A stretch of DNA of 34,078 nt. Source: Limnothrix sp. RL_2_0 (GTDB lineage Bacteria; Cyanobacteriota; Cyanobacteriia; Cyanobacteriales; MRBY01). The notes below the pieces were generated by a model. That model made no database searches. It was not told the DNA's origin and saw only the letters and a program-made list of their open reading frames with translations. The stretch is taken from contig JAAUPR010000024.1 in the NCBI GenBank assembly GCA_012033055.1, forward strand, positions 11,519 to 45,596. Reading direction: 5' to 3'. Below are positions 1 to 8,319 of this stretch, piece after piece (position 1 is the first letter of the stretch; every line of letters starts with the position of its first letter). The position numbers were made by a program, and so were the translations under genes.

Positions 1-429
1 AAAAACACGCCCGTAACCCGTGGGATCTGGCAATTGTGCCGTCAGAATAGTTGCATCGTTGCCGTTATCTTGATGGGTTTTAACAAACGCGGCGATCGTT
101 TCGGGTCTGAGTAAAGGTACATCGCCATTGAGCACGACCACATCCCCCGAAAAATCCTGAAGTGGTTCTAAAAGTTGCTGGACGGCGTGGCCTGTGCCAA
201 GTTGTTCTTTTTGCTCGACGAATTCAATCTCTGGGCGATCGCCCAAAGCAGCCTTTACTTCCCCAGCCCGGTAGCCCACAATGGCACAAATTCGTTCCGG
301 TTGGATTAGAGCACAACTCTCAATCACCCGTTCCACCAGCGATCGCCTACCGAGGAGATGGAGTACCTTCGGCAAATCCGATTTCATCCGAGTCCCTTTC
401 CCTGCCGCCAGAATTGCTACCGCTACCAT
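1..429 (-). CDS. glmU: Bifunctional UDP-GlcNAc pyrophosphorylase / GlcN-1-P acetyltransferase, N-terminal part
   Basis: Reading the minus strand from an ATG at 429 gives 143 codons that stay open to the window edge, so the 3' part lies outside. The protein begins [20 protein letters not shown], the nucleotide-binding G-x-G-T-x-M-x-S-x-x-P-K signature of sugar-1-phosphate uridylyltransferases in the form usual for GlmU. An [14 protein letters not shown] segment and a VLNGDVPLL metal/nucleotide motif follow, both typical of the GlmU pyrophosphorylase domain. The enzyme makes UDP-N-acetylglucosamine in the cytoplasm for peptidoglycan and lipopolysaccharide. The left-handed beta-helix acetyltransferase half is not in the window. 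An isolated nucleotidyltransferase is possible in principle, but the motif set matches GlmU closely. Confidence 0.9.
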   Translation of the reverse strand, partial: MVAVAILAAGKGTRMKSDLPKVLHLLGRRSLVERVIESCALIQPERICAIVGYRAGEVKAALGDRPEIEFVEQKEQLGTGHAVQQLLEPLQDFSGDVVVLNGDVPLLRPETIAAFVKTHQDNGNDATILTAQLPDPTGYGRVF

Positions 430-598
430 AATTCCTTTGCCGTTATTAAACTGTAGTGATTTTCAGTGTGGAGTATATCGCATCAGGCGCTCCAACAGAG
501 AGACCCAGAATCGTCAGAAAACAAGACAAAATCTACCAATCCTAGGTCTAGTTACAACACTGGGACGGCGCAATTGTCCCGGAATTTACACCAAAAAA

Positions 599-1497
599 TC
601 ACATCCCCTCAGGTTTTTTATCAATATTCTTTTCTAACGCCTCAATATACTCACTAATCATGTGATCCCGGAAAATCCACCACTCGCCCGTTGCTTCGTA
701 AACTTTTCCAGACCGTTAATCCGATCAGCAAACTGGAACCAAGCCCCCACATCAGTCGAGAGGTTGTGGTCAATATCAATATAAATAAATGTCCCGACAT
801 GGGTATAACCCGCTAAACGTTGGGGCACACGGGAAACCAAGTCATTATTATTTTGAAAGCGGAAATAACGGCCTTTTGCTTCGGCATCAAAGTGACGTTT
901 TAGATCGCGCATACAGGGACGAGGCTGTCCAAAAGTGTAGGTTCCATAAAAAGGAGTGTCGTCGTAGGCAAACTTAAAAGAACAAATCGACGCTAAAGCG
1001 CCCCCTAAACTATGACCTGTAATCCAAAAGGGTTTGCGGGCGTACTCCGGTCTACTCAGTAGTTCCTCCATGGTGCCTGGCTCATTCTCGCCGTATCCCC
1101 AGACATCGAGAAAGGCTTCATAGAAACCGCTATGGACTTCACCCATCGGCGCAACACCGCGACCACCGGGGAATTGCATACCTGAAAGCTTTAAGTTATC
1201 GACCCAATCGTAATTTTCGTCTGTACCCCGGAAGGCAATGATCACGAAGCCGGGAGACCCAAATAAACCGCCGCCATCATGTCTGGCAACGAAAGCTTGC
1301 GTGCTTTTATTATTGAAGGTGACAACTTCGGCAAAACCTTCGTCCCAAGTCTTCAGTTCTTTGAGGATAAAGTCGCCGTCGGGTGCGCTATTTTCTTTGT
1401 CTTTGCGGGCATAGGCGAGTTGGGATGCGCGGGCAAGCCAGTAGGCGTTTTGGGAATGGTTTAAGGTTTCGTAAGCTAGTTTTTTATCTTTTTTTAT
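599..1497 (-). pseudogene. Class 3 lipase family protein, frameshifted and lacking a normal start codon
   Basis: The core frame contains VIIAFRGT and the nucleophile-elbow motif WITGHSLGGALAS (G-H-S-L-G), with a later HVGTFIYIDIDHN segment, as expected for an alpha/beta-hydrolase lipase of the fungal class 3 type. Two lesions are visible. First, the frame runs into a stop at 658, but another frame carries a convincing C-terminus (EWWIFRDHMISEYIEALEKN) ending at 599. One extra A in the AAAA run (plus-strand TTTT at 704-707) would join them. Second, coding-like sequence (NAYWLARASQLAYARKD) extends upstream to about 1490 with no ATG, GTG or TTG in frame before a stop at 1531-1533. An ATA codon at 1497-1495 sits where the start would be expected. 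Joined, the protein would be about 299 residues. The GTG at 1245 would drop the N-terminal part and is unlikely to be the real start. Confidence 0.7.
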
Positions 1498-2574
1498 GGT
1501 TGTTCTGTCTACTGCGGCGATCGCCGCCCCTTATACAACGGTGATGATTATCCCGACGGGGATCGGGGCAAAGATTGGGGGTTATGCGGGGGATGGTTTG
1601 CCTGTGGCGCGGTTAATGGCTCAGGTGTGCGATCGCCTGATTACCCACCCCAATGTGCTCAATGGCGCACAGCTTTTTGGCATATGCCCAATGCCCTATA
1701 TGTGGAAGGATATGGCTTAGATCAGTTTGCGGCGGGACGTTGGGGTTTAGCGCCAGTGCGTCAAAATCGGGTAGGGATGATTCTCGATCAGGGTATTAAC
1801 GACGAATTAAAAACAAGGCATCTTCAAGCTGCCGATGCTTGTCGAGCAACCCTCGGTTTATCGATTACCGATTATGTGGTGACCGATGCGCCATTAAATG
1901 TGAGTCTCAAGCTCTCGGAATCAGGAGCCAGTTGGGGCACAGTGGAAAATGTGGGGAGTTTGCTCAGGGCTGCGGACAGGTTAATTAGTGAAGCAAAAGT
2001 GGAGGCGATCGCCGTCGTTGCCCAATTTCCCGATGACGAAGATAGCGAACAGCTTGCCCAATATCGCCAAGGATCTGGAGTGGATGCCCTAGCCGGAGCC
2101 GAAGCCGTCATTTCTCATCTGTTAGTCAAAAAATTTCAAATCCCTTGTGCCCATGCCCCAGCCCTAGCACCTATCCCAGTTGAACCCAACCTTGCCCCCA
2201 AAGCCGCCGCCGAAGAACTAGGTTACACATTTTTACCTTGTGTGTTAGCGGGATTGAGCTATGCCCCTCAATTTGTTACATCCCCAGAATCCATCGCTTC
2301 ACAAAATACGATCTGGGCAAATCAAGTAAATAGCCTTGTAATCCCTGCCAGTGCTTGCGGTGGGAGTGCCGTACTTAGTCTCTCCCAAACAAAAACCTTA
2401 ACCATTGCTGTAAACGAAAATGACACTGCATTAAGCATTTTTCCAGAAACCGTTGGCATCCAAGCCTGTCGAGTAAACTCATACCTAGAAGCGGCTGGTG
2501 TAATCGTTGCCCACCGGGCGGGGCTAGATCTGCCGAGCTTATCTACAGCCGTTCCCGCCATCAAAGCAATTTAG
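1496..2574 (+). pseudogene. DUF3326 family protein, split by a single-base frameshift
   Basis: The first frame starts at ATG 1496 and encodes PYTTVMIIPTGIGAKIGGYA and then VCDRLITHPNVLNGAQLF, the conserved N-terminal half of the cyanobacterial DUF3326 family. It then runs off frame and stops at 1720. The second frame carries the rest: WHMPNALYVEGYGLDQFA, then DYVVTDAPLNVSLKLSESGA, then GVDALAGAEAVISHLLVKKF, ending at 2574. The switch lies at the T-run 1674-1678. Six Ts instead of five would give GAQLFWHMPNALYVEGYG and an uninterrupted protein of about 359 residues. All family blocks survive on both sides, so the lesion is either very recent or a sequencing error. The biochemical function of DUF3326 is not known to me. 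It ends 9 bp before the CPBP protease start, so the two probably share a transcript. Confidence 0.8.
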
Positions 2575-2583
2575 GTATTTTTT

Positions 2584-3167
2584 GTGACTCAGTCGAATCA
2601 ACCCCAGCTTGATCCCCTATCTCGTCAGCAAATTTTGATTCTGATGGGGATTACGGCACTGATTTTGTTTATCGTTGGTAATCTCTGGCGCATGGTGGGT
2701 AATGTCGATTTATTGGCATGGCAAGTGACAGGTCTGGCCTGTCTCCAAGGGGTGGCGATCGCGCCGGAATTATCCTTGCCAGTGGCCTACTCTACTCTGT
2801 CTGGGAAAATTATCGTCAGAGCGTGGACGTCTATCTCGATTTTGTCCTCAAGCCCCTCGCCCTCCCCGATGTCTTGTGGCTAGGACTTTTACCCGGCCTC
2901 AGCGAAGAATTTTTGTTTCGGGGTATCATGCTCCCCGGCCTTGGTTTGGGTTGGGCTGCCCTTGGCCTATCTAGCCTGATTTTTGGGGTACTACACATTA
3001 GCGGCGTACAACAATGGTCTTATGCTGTGTGGGCAGCAGTTATCGGTTTGGTGCTGGGTTATAGTGCGATCGCCACCGGGAATCTATTTGTCCCTGTCCT
3101 CGCCCATGTGATCACGAATTTTATTTCGAGCCTCGTATGGAAACTCCGAAATCCTGCCACCGTTTAA
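2584..3167 (+). pseudogene. CPBP (CAAX/bacteriocin-processing type) intramembrane metalloprotease, frameshifted
   Basis: The start is GTG at 2584, 9 bp after the DUF3326 stop. Frame 1 encodes a hydrophobic N-terminus (QQILILMGITALILFIVGN) and the continuation to WQVTGLACLQGVA. It then shifts to a frame that reads GIILASGLLYSVWENYRQS and the three CPBP (Abi/Rce1-like) motifs: EEFLFRG (EExxxR), LIFGVLH (FxxxH) and LAHVITN (HxxxN). The switch is at or just before the HIP1 octamer at 2755-2762. One extra G there restores a ~194-residue membrane protein. Catalytic residues are all intact. Family members are integral membrane proteases, but substrates in cyanobacteria are generally unknown. The frameshift could be a base-calling error, as in the two genes to the left. 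Confidence 0.75.
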
Positions 3168-3298
3168 ATTTGTCCGGTTATAAAAAATTACAGAGAGAAG
3201 GAATAAAGTAGGAGAAAACTAATAGATTACTCACTAATTTAGTATTTGAAATCTAGGAATTTAGCCTAAAATTTAGACAAAAGCTAACCAACAATACG

Positions 3299-4750
3299 AT
3301 GAGTAGTCCTGAAGATTCATCTGTAAATCCATCGAATCCAGAAATCTTACGTTTACAACAAGAGTTATTGGATGCTCGCCGAGAAATCGCAGATCTGAAG
3401 CAGAAAAATTTAGACGAACAAACTGCCTATCAGGATATCCAGAGGGAATATAAGTCTTCTAAGTATTTATTGCAGCTTGTGATGGATACCCTGCCCCAGT
3501 CGATTTTTTGGAAAGATCTTGATTCGGTTTATTTAGGCTGCAATCGCCAATTTCTGAATGATGCAGGTTTCGGCAGCCCAAACCAGGTGGTTGGGAAGAG
3601 CGATTATGATATGCCTTGGACGACGGCAGAAAGTGAATTTTATATTTCCTGCGATCGCCGGGTAATGAACAACAATCAAGCTGAATATGGCATCATCGAA
3701 CCCCAGCTCGACGCAAATGGTAACAATAAATGGCTTGAAACAAACAAAGCTCCTTTGCTAGATCCAGAGGGGAATGTCATCGGTATTCTTGGGACATATC
3801 AAGACATTACTCAGCGTAAAGAAGCCGATTTTGCCCTCCAAAAGCTTAACGAGAAACTCGAACTCCAGACCGAACAGCTCACTGCAACCTTACGCCAATT
3901 AGAAACATCCCAACTGCACATCATTCAGCAAGAAAAAATGTCTGCCCTGGGTAATCTTGTGGCGGGCGTGGCCCATGAAATCAATAATCCTGTCGGCTTT
4001 CTCAACGGTAACTTAGCACCAGCGAAGGAATATGTTGCTGATTTATTTGAGTTATTAGGCAAATATCGAGAGGTATTTCCGGAGCCGGGAGCAGATATTC
4101 AAGGCTTAATTGACAAGATAGAACTAGATTATGTGCAGGAAGATTTACCGAAGTTGTTGAAGTCTATGGGGGTAGGGATTGGGCGTATTTGTAATATTAG
4201 TAATAGTCTTAGGATTTTTTCCCGCGCAGATACTAAACAACAGGTCTCTTTTGATGTACATACTGGCTTAGATAGTTCTCTGATGATTCTCGCACACCGC
4301 CTTAAAGCCAACGGCGATCGCCCAGAGATTGTCGTCGTCAAGAAATACGGTCAATTACCATTGATTCAATGCTTTGCTGGACAACTCAATCAAGTGTTTA
4401 TGAATTTGCTGGCGAATGCTATTGACAGCTTAGAAGAGAATAGCTCTGGTCAAAGCTTTGCTGATATTGAAGCTCTAAACAATCAGATCACCATTTCCAC
4501 CGACATCGATAGTGAGGGAAAGTGGGCGGCGATTTGTATTGCTGATAACGGCGTGGGTATGGATGCTGATACCCAGATGAAAATATTTGATAGTTCTTTT
4601 ACGACGAAAGCGGTGGGGAAAGGCACTGGACTGGGGATGGCGATCGCCCGACAAATTATTGAAGAAAAACATGGTGGCAAAATTGAAGTGAAGTCCACCG
4701 TTGGTCAGGGTACAACTATGATTATTAATCTACCTGTGGCTGGCATTTAA
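3299..4750 (+). CDS. Soluble PAS-domain sensor histidine kinase
   Basis: This 483-residue protein has no membrane segment. Residues about 10-55 form a charged coiled coil, and about 55-175 a PAS domain with its PAC end (VIGILGTYQDITQRKEAD). A second coiled-coil linker (LQKLNEKLELQTEQLTATLR) leads to the HisKA dimerisation region with phospho-acceptor His226 in VAGVAHEINNPVGF. The HATPase part shows the N box (VFMNLLANAIDSLEE), G1 box (DNGVGMD), the phenylalanine-containing lid (FDSSFTTK) and G2 box (GKGTGLGMAIARQII). The HEINNP form of the H box places it in the HPK4-like group common in cyanobacteria. No response regulator lies beside it, so it is an orphan kinase and its signal and partner cannot be read from context. 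The start is the first ATG, with a 131-bp AT-rich upstream gap. Confidence 0.9.
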   Translation: MSSPEDSSVNPSNPEILRLQQELLDARREIADLKQKNLDEQTAYQDIQREYKSSKYLLQLVMDTLPQSIFWKDLDSVYLGCNRQFLNDAGFGSPNQVVGKSDYDMPWTTAESEFYISCDRRVMNNNQAEYGIIEPQLDANGNNKWLETNKAPLLDPEGNVIGILGTYQDITQRKEADFALQKLNEKLELQTEQLTATLRQLETSQLHIIQQEKMSALGNLVAGVAHEINNPVGFLNGNLAPAKEYVADLFELLGKYREVFPEPGADIQGLIDKIELDYVQEDLPKLLKSMGVGIGRICNISNSLRIFSRADTKQQVSFDVHTGLDSSLMILAHRLKANGDRPEIVVVKKYGQLPLIQCFAGQLNQVFMNLLANAIDSLEENSSGQSFADIEALNNQITISTDIDSEGKWAAICIADNGVGMDADTQMKIFDSSFTTKAVGKGTGLGMAIARQIIEEKHGGKIEVKSTVGQGTTMIINLPVAGI

Positions 4751-4868
4751 AGCGAAGAAACAGTAGCATTTTTTTGATATTTGTTTTCGATATTTAATCG
4801 CATTTTAAAACTCAAAGCTGTAATGACCTAAAGTCTTTGGTCTATCTTTTAAACTCAGTATTTGATTT

Positions 4869-5078
4869 AAAAAAAGAGAACAGGATTTACACCCGCCACG
4901 CCGTCTTACCTCAGCTTCTGACCTGGAAAATCCAGGGGGGAACATCATTACTCTACTTTCGTTTCCGAGTACAAGCTCGGTATACTGCCGCGAGTACATG
5001 ACTAGTGTTCCCGTTTAGCTCAAGCATAGATCAACAAACAATATTGGCAGTCACCAACGCGGTAGGCTTGATCCTGTT
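4869..5078 (-). ncRNA. Structured small RNA with 6S RNA-like architecture (candidate)
   Basis: There is no convincing protein here, but both ends of a ~200-nt segment pair perfectly: AACAGGAT at 4879-4886 with ATCCTGTT at 5071-5078. Further in, CCGC/GCGG segments can pair. A large open region follows and includes a tight hairpin (4922-4927 with 4931-4936, CCTGGA/TCCAGG). An apical arm is closed by GGGAACA (4938-4944) and TGTTCCC (5006-5012), continued by TCAT/TACTC (4945-4953) against GAGTA-C-ATGA (4992-5001) and tipped by CCGAG/CTCGG (4965-4980). On the minus strand the closing helix is followed by CTC and seven Ts (A-run 4869-4875), like an intrinsic terminator, and a promoter sits at the right distance upstream. 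Length, paired ends, central bubble and apical arm match 6S RNA, the RNA polymerase-sigma mimic. The 6S identity is inferred from architecture, not from a remembered sequence match. The pairing alone does not fix the strand. Confidence 0.55.
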
Positions 5079-5085
5079 AAAAGTC

Positions 5086-5115
5086 ATTTTAGATGATCTT
5101 TTTGTCTTCCGGCAA
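5086..5115 (-). promoter_or_regulatory. Sigma-70-type promoter for the 6S-like RNA
   Basis: On the minus strand a TAAAAT -10 box (plus 5086-5091) lies 7 nt before the first base of the paired 5' end at 5078. A TTGCCG -35-like hexamer (plus 5110-5115) lies 18 bp upstream of it. Four of six -35 positions match the consensus. The location just before the structured RNA is the main support; the boxes alone would be weak evidence. Confidence 0.4.
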
Positions 5116-5119
5116 ACCC

Positions 5120-5686
5120 CTAAGCTACGGCACAAACATCGGCGATCGCCACTGGACTATCAGCTTTAACACGGAGAGTTAACCTTGCCTTAGGATTATT
5201 TTCAACCCGCTCAATGGAACACTTTGCATCGCCATAAATGTGGCTGAGGGCGGTCTCTAGGTCAGGTTTGATTTCGCTAAAAGCAGCGTCAGTATTAGGG
5301 GCATTGAGGCGATCGTTACTGATATAGAGAAACTCATTGCCTTTGAGGGTGATACCCGTATCTTTTTGGAGAATAGTGCCGAAAGCGGCGGCAGATTTAA
5401 CGAGATCAACAATGGCTTCCGGATGGGGTTGATTTTCCACTTCTCCCCAACGACGCTGGGCATAGAGACCATAAAAATCCTGATGCTCCATCATGTAATT
5501 AATTTCATAGGTGACGAGCATAATTCCGGGGCCATCGGGCACATGGCGATAATCGATGACATCAATTAGGGTTCCGGCAATTTTTTCGTCGCGGATCCAG
5601 CCTTGAAAAATACCGATCAAAGCGGCTTCGTCGAAACCGTCGGGGACTTCGGCAGGAAATTTTACACAAAAACGTTCTATGTTCAC
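5120..5686 (-). CDS. Conserved hypothetical protein downstream of the nitrite/sulfite reductase
   Basis: This is a soluble protein of about 188 residues that I do not recognise as a named family. The domain-like part begins at VNIERFCVKFPAE, read from a GTG at 5686. An ATG at 5764 is also open in frame, but it adds a low-complexity stretch partly built from a HIP1 site and looks less natural. The protein is acidic and alpha/beta-like, with no signal peptide or membrane segment and only a few scattered cysteines, so a metal cluster is not indicated. It lies 110 bp downstream of the siroheme reductase on the same strand (33 bp if the longer start is right). A joint transcript and an accessory role in assembly or regulation of that reductase are possible but inferred from position only. 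Confidence 0.65.
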   Translation of the reverse strand: MNIERFCVKFPAEVPDGFDEAALIGIFQGWIRDEKIAGTLIDVIDYRHVPDGPGIMLVTYEINYMMEHQDFYGLYAQRRWGEVENQPHPEAIVDLVKSAAAFGTILQKDTGITLKGNEFLYISNDRLNAPNTDAAFSEIKPDLETALSHIYGDAKCSIERVENNPKARLTLRVKADSPVAIADVCAVA

Positions 5687-5796
5687 GATGCTTGTTTGTC
5701 CTAAAAATACTTCGGGTAGAGATAAAAGGCGATCGCCTCTCGAAAATAAACCCAGCAAAAGCATCACGGCAATCTGCTGGGCAATAGCGTTTAGTG

Positions 5797-8121
5797 CTAG
5801 TTGAGTTGGAGATTTTGTTTAACCATCCACTGCTTAAAGCTGACGGGGCTAGTGATACCCGAATCCATCATGCGAGCATTACACTCGTGGGCGGCTTCAA
5901 TAAAGAGGCGGGATTCTTCGATCAATTGCTGCGATCGCTCTAAGTTAATCGGCTCATGTTCTGTCTCTAGGGCAGTGAACAGATACTGGGCAAATTTACC
6001 CTTGGCAAAGGGGTCAAAAAAGAGTTTCGTATCATAGAAATACTTGCGGAACTCTTCAGCAATCACTTCCTTGTCGTCGGCAATGTCGATATTTTGGAAT
6101 TTCAATAGGGCTTTAGCTGCACTCACCATCGCGGCGATCGCCTTATCCGCAGCCAGTTGCACATTGCCATTTTCTGGCTCATCTAGCAAAACTGTTGCAT
6201 CAAAATGGAGACTCTCCGCATCAGCCATACTGAAATCAGTCAGCGTAACCACTTCCCCAGCACATTCACCAATACCAATATCCCCAAGGGTAAACTCACG
6301 CGTATCCGCCCAGTCCGAATAAAAAGAAGGATCTTCTTCATAACTCGGCACATCAGTGAAAGGTTTCAGGCGTTCCTTCATCTCTACTCGACCAATACGA
6401 TTAAAGAAAGCCGGGAATTTTTCGTCCCCTTGGCGCTCTTGCATGAATGTATCTACAAGGAATTCCACCACATCAGGGATCCGCTTCGACGGCAACACAC
6501 CCATCGATTTACCGTAGGTGGACGCATTATTCGCCCATTCTCCCCCAAGCACGAGGTTAAAGTGGGGCACACGACGGCGCTTCACCTGACGACTAGAACC
6601 ATAAAAACCAATCTCTGCCACCATGTGCTGGGAGCAAGAGTTGAAACAGCCACTAATCTTAATGCGGATATCCTTGACCGCCTGATTGTATTGCCAACCT
6701 TTAACCGCCATCCGACGACTCAATTCACCTGCCAGACCACGGGAGCTACCCATGCCGAGCTTACAAGTGTCAGTGCCGGGGCAAGCCGTAATATCGATAA
6801 TCGAGTGAGCACCGCCATGGTGGAGACTAATTTCTTTCAAGTCCATGTAGAGGGCTGGAAGATCTGCCTCATGTACCCAGCGAACCAAAACATTTTGCTC
6901 GACCGTAGTGCGAATAGTGTCGTTTGTATATTTCCGAACCAGCTCCGCCAAACCTCGGAATTGGGGAGAAGTGGCATCGCCTAGGGGTAAAGAAACCGCA
7001 ACGGTATAGTAACCATCCTGTCTTTGGGGATAAAGGTTGGTGGTTTTCCACTTAGCAAACATTTCGCTGTCATCAACGATCACGTCGGGAGCTACAGGGC
7101 TAGACTTGCCTTTTTCTTCGTAGCTAGAGAGTTTCTCGATCCATGTTGTCCAACCGGGATCTGGTTCGATAATCTTCCGTTCTTCAATAACTAGGCGACG
7201 GAATTCTTCAAGACCAAGTTTTTGGATCAAGAATTTAATGCGGGCTTTGTTACGGTTTTGCTTTTCGCCGAGGCGGGCAAAGACGCGGAAAATCGCTTGG
7301 GAGAGAGGGAAGATTTCTTCGAGGGGGACAAATTCTTCGTAGAGTTTCGCTAGGAAAGGTACGGAACCTAAACCGCCACCAACATAGGTTTTAAAGCCTT
7401 TTACTTCAACGCCATCAATGATTTTTGTTTTAGCAATGAAGCCGAGGTCATGCATGGAGGTGAGACCGCAGGGGTGGTCTTCGCAGCCGGAGAAGGCGAT
7501 TTTCATTTTACGACCGAAGTCTTGGATATCGCGGTGTCCGAGGAAAAAGTCTGTTAATTCTTGGGCATGGCCTGTGACATCAAATACTTCATCGTGGCAA
7601 ACGCCTGCAAGGGGACAAGCTGTTACGTTACGAACTGAATTACCACAGGCTTCCCGCACAGTGATTCCCACAGCCGCCAAACGACGGTGCATGTCGGGGA
7701 TGTTATCGAGGGAGAGGAAATGGAGTTGAATATCCTGACGGGTGGTGATGTGAATGATGTTGTCGGAATATTCTTCGCAGATATCGGCGATGGTGTCCAT
7801 TTGTTCGGCGGTCATGCCACCGTAGGGGATCTTGATGCGCTGCATGCCGGGGGCTTGCCATTTGGTGTCGGGGCCTTTTGTCAGTTCGACTTTGGGGAAG
7901 GGGATTGCTTTGGATTTTTCGCCGTCGTTTCGATAGCCGTTGTCGTAGCGTTGACCGTAGGCTCCACGACGCAGACGGAGTTCGGCAAAAACTTTTTCGT
8001 CTAGCTTGTTTTGGCAGCGGAGTACCATCTGGTTTTCAAAGGTATCGATTTCTTCGGCCATCTGTGGGGAGATGCGATCGCCGAGGACGTCTTTCCAAGT
8101 TTTGTTCGTTGTCGTGGTCAT
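5797..8121 (-). CDS. Ferredoxin-type nitrite/sulfite reductase with C-terminal HEPN-like extension
   Basis: The protein has 774 residues, compared with about 510-650 for usual plant-type nitrite or sulfite reductases. It has the duplicated ferredoxin-like and catalytic halves of the family: HITTRQDIQLHFL and NSVRNVTACPLAGVC in the first half, and the siroheme/[4Fe-4S] ligands C447-x5-C453 and C492-x3-C496 (TACPGTDTC, SGCFNSC) in the second. These coordinate the coupled cluster and siroheme used for six-electron reduction. After about residue 620 an extra ~150-residue helical region (AADKAIAAMVSAAKALLKFQ, later EESRLFIEAAHECNARM) resembles the HEPN-like extension seen on some reductases. The motifs do not decide between nitrite and sulfite. 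No molybdenum nitrate reductase or cysteine gene lies nearby to help. The start is ATG 8121, and 198 bp separate it from the gene upstream. Confidence 0.85.
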   Translation of the reverse strand: MTTTTNKTWKDVLGDRISPQMAEEIDTFENQMVLRCQNKLDEKVFAELRLRRGAYGQRYDNGYRNDGEKSKAIPFPKVELTKGPDTKWQAPGMQRIKIPYGGMTAEQMDTIADICEEYSDNIIHITTRQDIQLHFLSLDNIPDMHRRLAAVGITVREACGNSVRNVTACPLAGVCHDEVFDVTGHAQELTDFFLGHRDIQDFGRKMKIAFSGCEDHPCGLTSMHDLGFIAKTKIIDGVEVKGFKTYVGGGLGSVPFLAKLYEEFVPLEEIFPLSQAIFRVFARLGEKQNRNKARIKFLIQKLGLEEFRRLVIEERKIIEPDPGWTTWIEKLSSYEEKGKSSPVAPDVIVDDSEMFAKWKTTNLYPQRQDGYYTVAVSLPLGDATSPQFRGLAELVRKYTNDTIRTTVEQNVLVRWVHEADLPALYMDLKEISLHHGGAHSIIDITACPGTDTCKLGMGSSRGLAGELSRRMAVKGWQYNQAVKDIRIKISGCFNSCSQHMVAEIGFYGSSRQVKRRRVPHFNLVLGGEWANNASTYGKSMGVLPSKRIPDVVEFLVDTFMQERQGDEKFPAFFNRIGRVEMKERLKPFTDVPSYEEDPSFYSDWADTREFTLGDIGIGECAGEVVTLTDFSMADAESLHFDATVLLDEPENGNVQLAADKAIAAMVSAAKALLKFQNIDIADDKEVIAEEFRKYFYDTKLFFDPFAKGKFAQYLFTALETEHEPINLERSQQLIEESRLFIEAAHECNARMMDSGITSPVSFKQWMVKQNLQLN

Positions 8122-8319
8122 AGGGTGTTCTTCTAGATAGGAGCTATGGGATTGCCTGGGGTAGAAAATTCAGGCATCAAATTTCAAGAAAAATTATTTG
8201 GGGATGTACTATGGTGACACAAAATTCCGGTCATCCAACCACATTTGACAAAATCTGTAATTTTGACCACAGTACCTGACTTTCGCTTGTGCATGTCGGG
8301 GCGATCGCCGCTCTCTGTT

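Noticed and set aside
4805-4999. A 64-codon minus-strand reading frame in the 4751-5119 gap
   Set aside because: It lies within the candidate structured RNA, has odd composition and no family resemblance; RNA pairing explains the sequence better.
6205-6984. A 259-codon plus-strand frame opposite the nitrite/sulfite reductase
   Set aside because: It is antisense to a fully supported enzyme; the composition is what the complement of that gene gives, with no recognised motif.
8190-8225. TGT-N9-ACA palindrome upstream of the nitrite/sulfite reductase as an NtcA site
   Set aside because: It lacks the GTA-N8-TAC core and has no clear -10 box at the expected distance, so nitrogen control cannot be claimed from it.
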